Source: Ascaris suum
Lineage: Eukaryota > Nematoda > Chromadorea > Rhabditida > Ascarididae
DNA length: 64,000 nucleotides
Direction of reading: 5' to 3'
Assembly: GCA_013433145.1 (NCBI GenBank)
Contig: CM024188.1
Span: forward strand, 8,980,345 to 9,044,344
Of the stretch, positions 1 through 12,100 are shown piece by piece. Within the stretch, counting starts at the first letter, position 1. Each line of letters starts with the position of its first letter. Under the pieces are notes generated by a model, which was given only the letters and a program-made list of their open reading frames with translations, was not told the origin of the DNA and did no database searches. The translations under genes were made by a program, and so were the position numbers.

Positions 1-14
1 AGGGAATAATTAAT

Positions 15-99
15 CATTTTTTGCTGTCAATTTTGCTCCAGCTGAGCCGAACTTGTACCACGATAAACGGCATTTTTTGTGCATTATTCGTGCAATTTG
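15..99. repeat. Possible decayed internal duplication within the unit
   Basis: CATTTTTTG occurs at 15-23 and again at 71-79. It is followed by GTCAATTTTG (26-35) in the first case and by the similar GTGCAATTTG (90-99) in the second, with extra bases 80-89 in the second arm. In addition GTGCA occurs at 79-83 and 90-94, 11 bases apart. This could be a trace of an older, roughly half-length unit that was duplicated and then diverged before the 123-bp form spread. The match is short and T-rich, so chance similarity is a serious alternative. Confidence 0.35.
35..47. repeat. Small dyad GCTC-CAGCT-GAGC
   Basis: GCTC (35-38) is the reverse complement of GAGC (44-47), with CAGCT between, in the most GC-rich part of the unit. 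The 4-bp stem is too short to support a functional call on its own. It is recorded because it recurs in all copies and contains the PvuII/AluI site (CAGCTG, 39-44). Confidence 0.45.
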
Positions 100-100
100 A

Positions 101-138
101 GATTTATTCCATGATCAATTGGAAGGGAATAATTAATC
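101..138. repeat. Imperfect inverted repeat across each unit junction
   Basis: TTATTCC at 104-110 is the exact reverse complement of GGAATAA at 126-132, with a 15-base loop between. Shifting the outer arm by a 3-base bulge (132-134) also pairs GATT (101-104) with AATC (135-138), giving a 10-bp stem with one bulge. The loop holds the TGATCA and CAATTG palindromes. The structure spans the boundary between neighbouring copies as numbered here and recurs every 123 bp. Short dyad symmetries are reported from centromeric satellites that lack CENP-B boxes, where non-B structure has been proposed to matter. Such a role here is only a possibility, because short inverted repeats also arise by chance in AT-rich DNA. 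Confidence 0.75.
107..124. repeat. Short inverted repeat TTCCA / TGGAA
   Basis: TTCCA (107-111) pairs with TGGAA (120-124) around an 8-base loop (112-119) that begins with the palindrome TGATCA. It overlaps the longer junction stem and competes with it for 107-110, so the two folds are alternatives. It is repeated once per copy. The stem is only 5 bp and its function is unknown. Confidence 0.6.
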
Positions 139-3100
139 ATTTTTTGCTGTCAATTTTGCTCCAGCTGAGCCGAACTTGTACCACGATAAACGGCATTTTT
201 TGTGCATTATTCGTGCAATTTGAGATTTATTCCATGATCAATTGGAAGGGAATAATTAATCATTTTTTGCTGTCAATTTTGCTCCAGCTGAGCCGAACTT
301 GTACCACGATAAACGGCATTTTTTGTGCATTATTCGTGCAATTTGAGATTTATTCCATGATCAATTGGAAGGGAATAATTAATCATTTTTTGCTGTCAAT
401 TTTGCTCCAGCTGAGCCGAACTTGTACCACGATAAACGGCATTTTTTGTGCATTATTCGTGCAATTTGAGATTTATTCCATGATCAATTGGAAGGGAATA
501 ATTAATCATTTTTTGCTGTCAATTTTGCTCCAGCTGAGCCGAACTTGTACCACGATAAACGGCATTTTTTGTGCATTATTCGTGCAATTTGAGATTTATT
601 CCATGATCAATTGGAAGGGAATAATTAATCATTTTTTGCTGTCAATTTTGCTCCAGCTGAGCCGAACTTGTACCACGATAAACGGCATTTTTTGTGCATT
701 ATTCGTGCAATTTGAGATTTATTCCATGATCAATTGGAAGGGAATAATTAATCATTTTTTGCTGTCAATTTTGCTCCAGCTGAGCCGAACTTGTACCACG
801 ATAAACGGCATTTTTTGTGCATTATTCGTGCAATTTGAGATTTATTCCATGATCAATTGGAAGGGAATAATTAATCATTTTTTGCTGTCAATTTTGCTCC
901 AGCTGAGCCGAACTTGTACCACGATAAACGGCATTTTTTGTGCATTATTCGTGCAATTTGAGATTTATTCCATGATCAATTGGAAGGGAATAATTAATCA
1001 TTTTTTGCTGTCAATTTTGCTCCAGCTGAGCCGAACTTGTACCACGATAAACGGCATTTTTTGTGCATTATTCGTGCAATTTGAGATTTATTCCATGATC
1101 AATTGGAAGGGAATAATTAATCATTTTTTGCTGTCAATTTTGCTCCAGCTGAGCCGAACTTGTACCACGATAAACGGCATTTTTTGTGCATTATTCGTGC
1201 AATTTGAGATTTATTCCATGATCAATTGGAAGGGAATAATTAATCATTTTTTGCTGTCAATTTTGCTCCAGCTGAGCCGAACTTGTACCACGATAAACGG
1301 CATTTTTTGTGCATTATTCGTGCAATTTGAGATTTATTCCATGATCAATTGGAAGGGAATAATTAATCATTTTTTGCTGTCAATTTTGCTCCAGCTGAGC
1401 CGAACTTGTACCACGATAAACGGCATTTTTTGTGCATTATTCGTGCAATTTGAGATTTATTCCATGATCAATTGGAAGGGAATAATTAATCATTTTTTGC
1501 TGTCAATTTTGCTCCAGCTGAGCCGAACTTGTACCACGATAAACGGCATTTTTTGTGCATTATTCGTGCAATTTGAGATTTATTCCATGATCAATTGGAA
1601 GGGAATAATTAATCATTTTTTGCTGTCAATTTTGCTCCAGCTGAGCCGAACTTGTACCACGATAAACGGCATTTTTTGTGCATTATTCGTGCAATTTGAG
1701 ATTTATTCCATGATCAATTGGAAGGGAATAATTAATCATTTTTTGCTGTCAATTTTGCTCCAGCTGAGCCGAACTTGTACCACGATAAACGGCATTTTTT
1801 GTGCATTATTCGTGCAATTTGAGATTTATTCCATGATCAATTGGAAGGGAATAATTAATCATTTTTTGCTGTCAATTTTGCTCCAGCTGAGCCGAACTTG
1901 TACCACGATAAACGGCATTTTTTGTGCATTATTCGTGCAATTTGAGATTTATTCCATGATCAATTGGAAGGGAATAATTAATCATTTTTTGCTGTCAATT
2001 TTGCTCCAGCTGAGCCGAACTTGTACCACGATAAACGGCATTTTTTGTGCATTATTCGTGCAATTTGAGATTTATTCCATGATCAATTGGAAGGGAATAA
2101 TTAATCATTTTTTGCTGTCAATTTTGCTCCAGCTGAGCCGAACTTGTACCACGATAAACGGCATTTTTTGTGCATTATTCGTGCAATTTGAGATTTATTC
2201 CATGATCAATTGGAAGGGAATAATTAATCATTTTTTGCTGTCAATTTTGCTCCAGCTGAGCCGAACTTGTACCACGATAAACGGCATTTTTTGTGCATTA
2301 TTCGTGCAATTTGAGATTTATTCCATGATCAATTGGAAGGGAATAATTAATCATTTTTTGCTGTCAATTTTGCTCCAGCTGAGCCGAACTTGTACCACGA
2401 TAAACGGCATTTTTTGTGCATTATTCGTGCAATTTGAGATTTATTCCATGATCAATTGGAAGGGAATAATTAATCATTTTTTGCTGTCAATTTTGCTCCA
2501 GCTGAGCCGAACTTGTACCACGATAAACGGCATTTTTTGTGCATTATTCGTGCAATTTGAGATTTATTCCATGATCAATTGGAAGGGAATAATTAATCAT
2601 TTTTTGCTGTCAATTTTGCTCCAGCTGAGCCGAACTTGTACCACGATAAACGGCATTTTTTGTGCATTATTCGTGCAATTTGAGATTTATTCCATGATCA
2701 ATTGGAAGGGAATAATTAATCATTTTTTGCTGTCAATTTTGCTCCAGCTGAGCCGAACTTGTACCACGATAAACGGCATTTTTTGTGCATTATTCGTGCA
2801 ATTTGAGATTTATTCCATGATCAATTGGAAGGGAATAATTAATCATTTTTTGCTGTCAATTTTGCTCCAGCTGAGCCGAACTTGTACCACGATAAACGGC
2901 ATTTTTTGTGCATTATTCGTGCAATTTGAGATTTATTCCATGATCAATTGGAAGGGAATAATTAATCATTTTTTGCTGTCAATTTTGCTCCAGCTGAGCC
3001 GAACTTGTACCACGATAAACGGCATTTTTTGTGCATTATTCGTGCAATTTGAGATTTATTCCATGATCAATTGGAAGGGAATAATTAATCATTTTTTGCT

Positions 3101-6100
3101 GTCAATTTTGCTCCAGCTGAGCCGAACTTGTACCACGATAAACGGCATTTTTTGTGCATTATTCGTGCAATTTGAGATTTATTCCATGATCAATTGGAAG
3201 GGAATAATTAATCATTTTTTGCTGTCAATTTTGCTCCAGCTGAGCCGAACTTGTACCACGATAAACGGCATTTTTTGTGCATTATTCGTGCAATTTGAGA
3301 TTTATTCCATGATCAATTGGAAGGGAATAATTAATCATTTTTTGCTGTCAATTTTGCTCCAGCTGAGCCGAACTTGTACCACGATAAACGGCATTTTTTG
3401 TGCATTATTCGTGCAATTTGAGATTTATTCCATGATCAATTGGAAGGGAATAATTAATCATTTTTTGCTGTCAATTTTGCTCCAGCTGAGCCGAACTTGT
3501 ACCACGATAAACGGCATTTTTTGTGCATTATTCGTGCAATTTGAGATTTATTCCATGATCAATTGGAAGGGAATAATTAATCATTTTTTGCTGTCAATTT
3601 TGCTCCAGCTGAGCCGAACTTGTACCACGATAAACGGCATTTTTTGTGCATTATTCGTGCAATTTGAGATTTATTCCATGATCAATTGGAAGGGAATAAT
3701 TAATCATTTTTTGCTGTCAATTTTGCTCCAGCTGAGCCGAACTTGTACCACGATAAACGGCATTTTTTGTGCATTATTCGTGCAATTTGAGATTTATTCC
3801 ATGATCAATTGGAAGGGAATAATTAATCATTTTTTGCTGTCAATTTTGCTCCAGCTGAGCCGAACTTGTACCACGATAAACGGCATTTTTTGTGCATTAT
3901 TCGTGCAATTTGAGATTTATTCCATGATCAATTGGAAGGGAATAATTAATCATTTTTTGCTGTCAATTTTGCTCCAGCTGAGCCGAACTTGTACCACGAT
4001 AAACGGCATTTTTTGTGCATTATTCGTGCAATTTGAGATTTATTCCATGATCAATTGGAAGGGAATAATTAATCATTTTTTGCTGTCAATTTTGCTCCAG
4101 CTGAGCCGAACTTGTACCACGATAAACGGCATTTTTTGTGCATTATTCGTGCAATTTGAGATTTATTCCATGATCAATTGGAAGGGAATAATTAATCATT
4201 TTTTGCTGTCAATTTTGCTCCAGCTGAGCCGAACTTGTACCACGATAAACGGCATTTTTTGTGCATTATTCGTGCAATTTGAGATTTATTCCATGATCAA
4301 TTGGAAGGGAATAATTAATCATTTTTTGCTGTCAATTTTGCTCCAGCTGAGCCGAACTTGTACCACGATAAACGGCATTTTTTGTGCATTATTCGTGCAA
4401 TTTGAGATTTATTCCATGATCAATTGGAAGGGAATAATTAATCATTTTTTGCTGTCAATTTTGCTCCAGCTGAGCCGAACTTGTACCACGATAAACGGCA
4501 TTTTTTGTGCATTATTCGTGCAATTTGAGATTTATTCCATGATCAATTGGAAGGGAATAATTAATCATTTTTTGCTGTCAATTTTGCTCCAGCTGAGCCG
4601 AACTTGTACCACGATAAACGGCATTTTTTGTGCATTATTCGTGCAATTTGAGATTTATTCCATGATCAATTGGAAGGGAATAATTAATCATTTTTTGCTG
4701 TCAATTTTGCTCCAGCTGAGCCGAACTTGTACCACGATAAACGGCATTTTTTGTGCATTATTCGTGCAATTTGAGATTTATTCCATGATCAATTGGAAGG
4801 GAATAATTAATCATTTTTTGCTGTCAATTTTGCTCCAGCTGAGCCGAACTTGTACCACGATAAACGGCATTTTTTGTGCATTATTCGTGCAATTTGAGAT
4901 TTATTCCATGATCAATTGGAAGGGAATAATTAATCATTTTTTGCTGTCAATTTTGCTCCAGCTGAGCCGAACTTGTACCACGATAAACGGCATTTTTTGT
5001 GCATTATTCGTGCAATTTGAGATTTATTCCATGATCAATTGGAAGGGAATAATTAATCATTTTTTGCTGTCAATTTTGCTCCAGCTGAGCCGAACTTGTA
5101 CCACGATAAACGGCATTTTTTGTGCATTATTCGTGCAATTTGAGATTTATTCCATGATCAATTGGAAGGGAATAATTAATCATTTTTTGCTGTCAATTTT
5201 GCTCCAGCTGAGCCGAACTTGTACCACGATAAACGGCATTTTTTGTGCATTATTCGTGCAATTTGAGATTTATTCCATGATCAATTGGAAGGGAATAATT
5301 AATCATTTTTTGCTGTCAATTTTGCTCCAGCTGAGCCGAACTTGTACCACGATAAACGGCATTTTTTGTGCATTATTCGTGCAATTTGAGATTTATTCCA
5401 TGATCAATTGGAAGGGAATAATTAATCATTTTTTGCTGTCAATTTTGCTCCAGCTGAGCCGAACTTGTACCACGATAAACGGCATTTTTTGTGCATTATT
5501 CGTGCAATTTGAGATTTATTCCATGATCAATTGGAAGGGAATAATTAATCATTTTTTGCTGTCAATTTTGCTCCAGCTGAGCCGAACTTGTACCACGATA
5601 AACGGCATTTTTTGTGCATTATTCGTGCAATTTGAGATTTATTCCATGATCAATTGGAAGGGAATAATTAATCATTTTTTGCTGTCAATTTTGCTCCAGC
5701 TGAGCCGAACTTGTACCACGATAAACGGCATTTTTTGTGCATTATTCGTGCAATTTGAGATTTATTCCATGATCAATTGGAAGGGAATAATTAATCATTT
5801 TTTGCTGTCAATTTTGCTCCAGCTGAGCCGAACTTGTACCACGATAAACGGCATTTTTTGTGCATTATTCGTGCAATTTGAGATTTATTCCATGATCAAT
5901 TGGAAGGGAATAATTAATCATTTTTTGCTGTCAATTTTGCTCCAGCTGAGCCGAACTTGTACCACGATAAACGGCATTTTTTGTGCATTATTCGTGCAAT
6001 TTGAGATTTATTCCATGATCAATTGGAAGGGAATAATTAATCATTTTTTGCTGTCAATTTTGCTCCAGCTGAGCCGAACTTGTACCACGATAAACGGCAT

Positions 6101-9100
6101 TTTTTGTGCATTATTCGTGCAATTTGAGATTTATTCCATGATCAATTGGAAGGGAATAATTAATCATTTTTTGCTGTCAATTTTGCTCCAGCTGAGCCGA
6201 ACTTGTACCACGATAAACGGCATTTTTTGTGCATTATTCGTGCAATTTGAGATTTATTCCATGATCAATTGGAAGGGAATAATTAATCATTTTTTGCTGT
6301 CAATTTTGCTCCAGCTGAGCCGAACTTGTACCACGATAAACGGCATTTTTTGTGCATTATTCGTGCAATTTGAGATTTATTCCATGATCAATTGGAAGGG
6401 AATAATTAATCATTTTTTGCTGTCAATTTTGCTCCAGCTGAGCCGAACTTGTACCACGATAAACGGCATTTTTTGTGCATTATTCGTGCAATTTGAGATT
6501 TATTCCATGATCAATTGGAAGGGAATAATTAATCATTTTTTGCTGTCAATTTTGCTCCAGCTGAGCCGAACTTGTACCACGATAAACGGCATTTTTTGTG
6601 CATTATTCGTGCAATTTGAGATTTATTCCATGATCAATTGGAAGGGAATAATTAATCATTTTTTGCTGTCAATTTTGCTCCAGCTGAGCCGAACTTGTAC
6701 CACGATAAACGGCATTTTTTGTGCATTATTCGTGCAATTTGAGATTTATTCCATGATCAATTGGAAGGGAATAATTAATCATTTTTTGCTGTCAATTTTG
6801 CTCCAGCTGAGCCGAACTTGTACCACGATAAACGGCATTTTTTGTGCATTATTCGTGCAATTTGAGATTTATTCCATGATCAATTGGAAGGGAATAATTA
6901 ATCATTTTTTGCTGTCAATTTTGCTCCAGCTGAGCCGAACTTGTACCACGATAAACGGCATTTTTTGTGCATTATTCGTGCAATTTGAGATTTATTCCAT
7001 GATCAATTGGAAGGGAATAATTAATCATTTTTTGCTGTCAATTTTGCTCCAGCTGAGCCGAACTTGTACCACGATAAACGGCATTTTTTGTGCATTATTC
7101 GTGCAATTTGAGATTTATTCCATGATCAATTGGAAGGGAATAATTAATCATTTTTTGCTGTCAATTTTGCTCCAGCTGAGCCGAACTTGTACCACGATAA
7201 ACGGCATTTTTTGTGCATTATTCGTGCAATTTGAGATTTATTCCATGATCAATTGGAAGGGAATAATTAATCATTTTTTGCTGTCAATTTTGCTCCAGCT
7301 GAGCCGAACTTGTACCACGATAAACGGCATTTTTTGTGCATTATTCGTGCAATTTGAGATTTATTCCATGATCAATTGGAAGGGAATAATTAATCATTTT
7401 TTGCTGTCAATTTTGCTCCAGCTGAGCCGAACTTGTACCACGATAAACGGCATTTTTTGTGCATTATTCGTGCAATTTGAGATTTATTCCATGATCAATT
7501 GGAAGGGAATAATTAATCATTTTTTGCTGTCAATTTTGCTCCAGCTGAGCCGAACTTGTACCACGATAAACGGCATTTTTTGTGCATTATTCGTGCAATT
7601 TGAGATTTATTCCATGATCAATTGGAAGGGAATAATTAATCATTTTTTGCTGTCAATTTTGCTCCAGCTGAGCCGAACTTGTACCACGATAAACGGCATT
7701 TTTTGTGCATTATTCGTGCAATTTGAGATTTATTCCATGATCAATTGGAAGGGAATAATTAATCATTTTTTGCTGTCAATTTTGCTCCAGCTGAGCCGAA
7801 CTTGTACCACGATAAACGGCATTTTTTGTGCATTATTCGTGCAATTTGAGATTTATTCCATGATCAATTGGAAGGGAATAATTAATCATTTTTTGCTGTC
7901 AATTTTGCTCCAGCTGAGCCGAACTTGTACCACGATAAACGGCATTTTTTGTGCATTATTCGTGCAATTTGAGATTTATTCCATGATCAATTGGAAGGGA
8001 ATAATTAATCATTTTTTGCTGTCAATTTTGCTCCAGCTGAGCCGAACTTGTACCACGATAAACGGCATTTTTTGTGCATTATTCGTGCAATTTGAGATTT
8101 ATTCCATGATCAATTGGAAGGGAATAATTAATCATTTTTTGCTGTCAATTTTGCTCCAGCTGAGCCGAACTTGTACCACGATAAACGGCATTTTTTGTGC
8201 ATTATTCGTGCAATTTGAGATTTATTCCATGATCAATTGGAAGGGAATAATTAATCATTTTTTGCTGTCAATTTTGCTCCAGCTGAGCCGAACTTGTACC
8301 ACGATAAACGGCATTTTTTGTGCATTATTCGTGCAATTTGAGATTTATTCCATGATCAATTGGAAGGGAATAATTAATCATTTTTTGCTGTCAATTTTGC
8401 TCCAGCTGAGCCGAACTTGTACCACGATAAACGGCATTTTTTGTGCATTATTCGTGCAATTTGAGATTTATTCCATGATCAATTGGAAGGGAATAATTAA
8501 TCATTTTTTGCTGTCAATTTTGCTCCAGCTGAGCCGAACTTGTACCACGATAAACGGCATTTTTTGTGCATTATTCGTGCAATTTGAGATTTATTCCATG
8601 ATCAATTGGAAGGGAATAATTAATCATTTTTTGCTGTCAATTTTGCTCCAGCTGAGCCGAACTTGTACCACGATAAACGGCATTTTTTGTGCATTATTCG
8701 TGCAATTTGAGATTTATTCCATGATCAATTGGAAGGGAATAATTAATCATTTTTTGCTGTCAATTTTGCTCCAGCTGAGCCGAACTTGTACCACGATAAA
8801 CGGCATTTTTTGTGCATTATTCGTGCAATTTGAGATTTATTCCATGATCAATTGGAAGGGAATAATTAATCATTTTTTGCTGTCAATTTTGCTCCAGCTG
8901 AGCCGAACTTGTACCACGATAAACGGCATTTTTTGTGCATTATTCGTGCAATTTGAGATTTATTCCATGATCAATTGGAAGGGAATAATTAATCATTTTT
9001 TGCTGTCAATTTTGCTCCAGCTGAGCCGAACTTGTACCACGATAAACGGCATTTTTTGTGCATTATTCGTGCAATTTGAGATTTATTCCATGATCAATTG

Positions 9101-12100
9101 GAAGGGAATAATTAATCATTTTTTGCTGTCAATTTTGCTCCAGCTGAGCCGAACTTGTACCACGATAAACGGCATTTTTTGTGCATTATTCGTGCAATTT
9201 GAGATTTATTCCATGATCAATTGGAAGGGAATAATTAATCATTTTTTGCTGTCAATTTTGCTCCAGCTGAGCCGAACTTGTACCACGATAAACGGCATTT
9301 TTTGTGCATTATTCGTGCAATTTGAGATTTATTCCATGATCAATTGGAAGGGAATAATTAATCATTTTTTGCTGTCAATTTTGCTCCAGCTGAGCCGAAC
9401 TTGTACCACGATAAACGGCATTTTTTGTGCATTATTCGTGCAATTTGAGATTTATTCCATGATCAATTGGAAGGGAATAATTAATCATTTTTTGCTGTCA
9501 ATTTTGCTCCAGCTGAGCCGAACTTGTACCACGATAAACGGCATTTTTTGTGCATTATTCGTGCAATTTGAGATTTATTCCATGATCAATTGGAAGGGAA
9601 TAATTAATCATTTTTTGCTGTCAATTTTGCTCCAGCTGAGCCGAACTTGTACCACGATAAACGGCATTTTTTGTGCATTATTCGTGCAATTTGAGATTTA
9701 TTCCATGATCAATTGGAAGGGAATAATTAATCATTTTTTGCTGTCAATTTTGCTCCAGCTGAGCCGAACTTGTACCACGATAAACGGCATTTTTTGTGCA
9801 TTATTCGTGCAATTTGAGATTTATTCCATGATCAATTGGAAGGGAATAATTAATCATTTTTTGCTGTCAATTTTGCTCCAGCTGAGCCGAACTTGTACCA
9901 CGATAAACGGCATTTTTTGTGCATTATTCGTGCAATTTGAGATTTATTCCATGATCAATTGGAAGGGAATAATTAATCATTTTTTGCTGTCAATTTTGCT
10001 CCAGCTGAGCCGAACTTGTACCACGATAAACGGCATTTTTTGTGCATTATTCGTGCAATTTGAGATTTATTCCATGATCAATTGGAAGGGAATAATTAAT
10101 CATTTTTTGCTGTCAATTTTGCTCCAGCTGAGCCGAACTTGTACCACGATAAACGGCATTTTTTGTGCATTATTCGTGCAATTTGAGATTTATTCCATGA
10201 TCAATTGGAAGGGAATAATTAATCATTTTTTGCTGTCAATTTTGCTCCAGCTGAGCCGAACTTGTACCACGATAAACGGCATTTTTTGTGCATTATTCGT
10301 GCAATTTGAGATTTATTCCATGATCAATTGGAAGGGAATAATTAATCATTTTTTGCTGTCAATTTTGCTCCAGCTGAGCCGAACTTGTACCACGATAAAC
10401 GGCATTTTTTGTGCATTATTCGTGCAATTTGAGATTTATTCCATGATCAATTGGAAGGGAATAATTAATCATTTTTTGCTGTCAATTTTGCTCCAGCTGA
10501 GCCGAACTTGTACCACGATAAACGGCATTTTTTGTGCATTATTCGTGCAATTTGAGATTTATTCCATGATCAATTGGAAGGGAATAATTAATCATTTTTT
10601 GCTGTCAATTTTGCTCCAGCTGAGCCGAACTTGTACCACGATAAACGGCATTTTTTGTGCATTATTCGTGCAATTTGAGATTTATTCCATGATCAATTGG
10701 AAGGGAATAATTAATCATTTTTTGCTGTCAATTTTGCTCCAGCTGAGCCGAACTTGTACCACGATAAACGGCATTTTTTGTGCATTATTCGTGCAATTTG
10801 AGATTTATTCCATGATCAATTGGAAGGGAATAATTAATCATTTTTTGCTGTCAATTTTGCTCCAGCTGAGCCGAACTTGTACCACGATAAACGGCATTTT
10901 TTGTGCATTATTCGTGCAATTTGAGATTTATTCCATGATCAATTGGAAGGGAATAATTAATCATTTTTTGCTGTCAATTTTGCTCCAGCTGAGCCGAACT
11001 TGTACCACGATAAACGGCATTTTTTGTGCATTATTCGTGCAATTTGAGATTTATTCCATGATCAATTGGAAGGGAATAATTAATCATTTTTTGCTGTCAA
11101 TTTTGCTCCAGCTGAGCCGAACTTGTACCACGATAAACGGCATTTTTTGTGCATTATTCGTGCAATTTGAGATTTATTCCATGATCAATTGGAAGGGAAT
11201 AATTAATCATTTTTTGCTGTCAATTTTGCTCCAGCTGAGCCGAACTTGTACCACGATAAACGGCATTTTTTGTGCATTATTCGTGCAATTTGAGATTTAT
11301 TCCATGATCAATTGGAAGGGAATAATTAATCATTTTTTGCTGTCAATTTTGCTCCAGCTGAGCCGAACTTGTACCACGATAAACGGCATTTTTTGTGCAT
11401 TATTCGTGCAATTTGAGATTTATTCCATGATCAATTGGAAGGGAATAATTAATCATTTTTTGCTGTCAATTTTGCTCCAGCTGAGCCGAACTTGTACCAC
11501 GATAAACGGCATTTTTTGTGCATTATTCGTGCAATTTGAGATTTATTCCATGATCAATTGGAAGGGAATAATTAATCATTTTTTGCTGTCAATTTTGCTC
11601 CAGCTGAGCCGAACTTGTACCACGATAAACGGCATTTTTTGTGCATTATTCGTGCAATTTGAGATTTATTCCATGATCAATTGGAAGGGAATAATTAATC
11701 ATTTTTTGCTGTCAATTTTGCTCCAGCTGAGCCGAACTTGTACCACGATAAACGGCATTTTTTGTGCATTATTCGTGCAATTTGAGATTTATTCCATGAT
11801 CAATTGGAAGGGAATAATTAATCATTTTTTGCTGTCAATTTTGCTCCAGCTGAGCCGAACTTGTACCACGATAAACGGCATTTTTTGTGCATTATTCGTG
11901 CAATTTGAGATTTATTCCATGATCAATTGGAAGGGAATAATTAATCATTTTTTGCTGTCAATTTTGCTCCAGCTGAGCCGAACTTGTACCACGATAAACG
12001 GCATTTTTTGTGCATTATTCGTGCAATTTGAGATTTATTCCATGATCAATTGGAAGGGAATAATTAATCATTTTTTGCTGTCAATTTTGCTCCAGCTGAG

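Larger units (their letters stand above)
1..123. repeat. Reference copy of the 123-bp satellite unit
   Basis: This copy serves as the description of every copy (add 123 x k to any position); the choice of first base is arbitrary. It contains T6 tracts at 17-22 and 73-78 and a T4 tract at 31-34. Four CpG dinucleotides lie at 48, 61, 68 and 89. Short palindromes are TAATTA (7-12), ATTAAT (9-14), CAGCTG (39-44), GTAC (55-58), TGATCA (112-117) and CAATTG (116-121). Each of these occurs once per copy, so the matching restriction enzymes (for example AseI, PvuII, RsaI, BclI, MfeI) should cut genomic DNA to a 123-bp monomer. The only ATG on the + strand is at 111-113. I found no telomere-type repeat, tRNA promoter box or other named motif in the unit. 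Confidence 0.97.

Noticed and set aside
5..84. Minus-strand ORF, longest about 24 codons from the ATG at 84-82 to the stop at 12-10
   Set aside because: It is very short, recurs identically in every copy and has no supporting signals. It is expected by chance.
17..105. Intrinsically curved DNA from phased T-tracts (17-22, 31-34, 73-78, 96-98, 103-105)
   Set aside because: The tract centres are not spaced at whole multiples of about 10.5 bp, so strong phased bending is not supported by eye. A curvature calculation would settle it.
103..108. AATAAA polyadenylation signal on the - strand
   Set aside because: A six-base match repeated in every copy of an AT-rich satellite has no gene upstream and no supporting context.
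121..128. GGAAGGGA as a Shine-Dalgarno sequence
   Set aside because: No ATG, GTG or TTG follows at a usable spacing. The next TTG in the open frame is at 144, about 16 bases downstream.
119..132. CENP-B box, suggested by TTGGAAGGGA
   Set aside because: The essential TTCG half is missing and the spacing before GGGA is two bases short of the mammalian consensus. Only a fragment resembles it.
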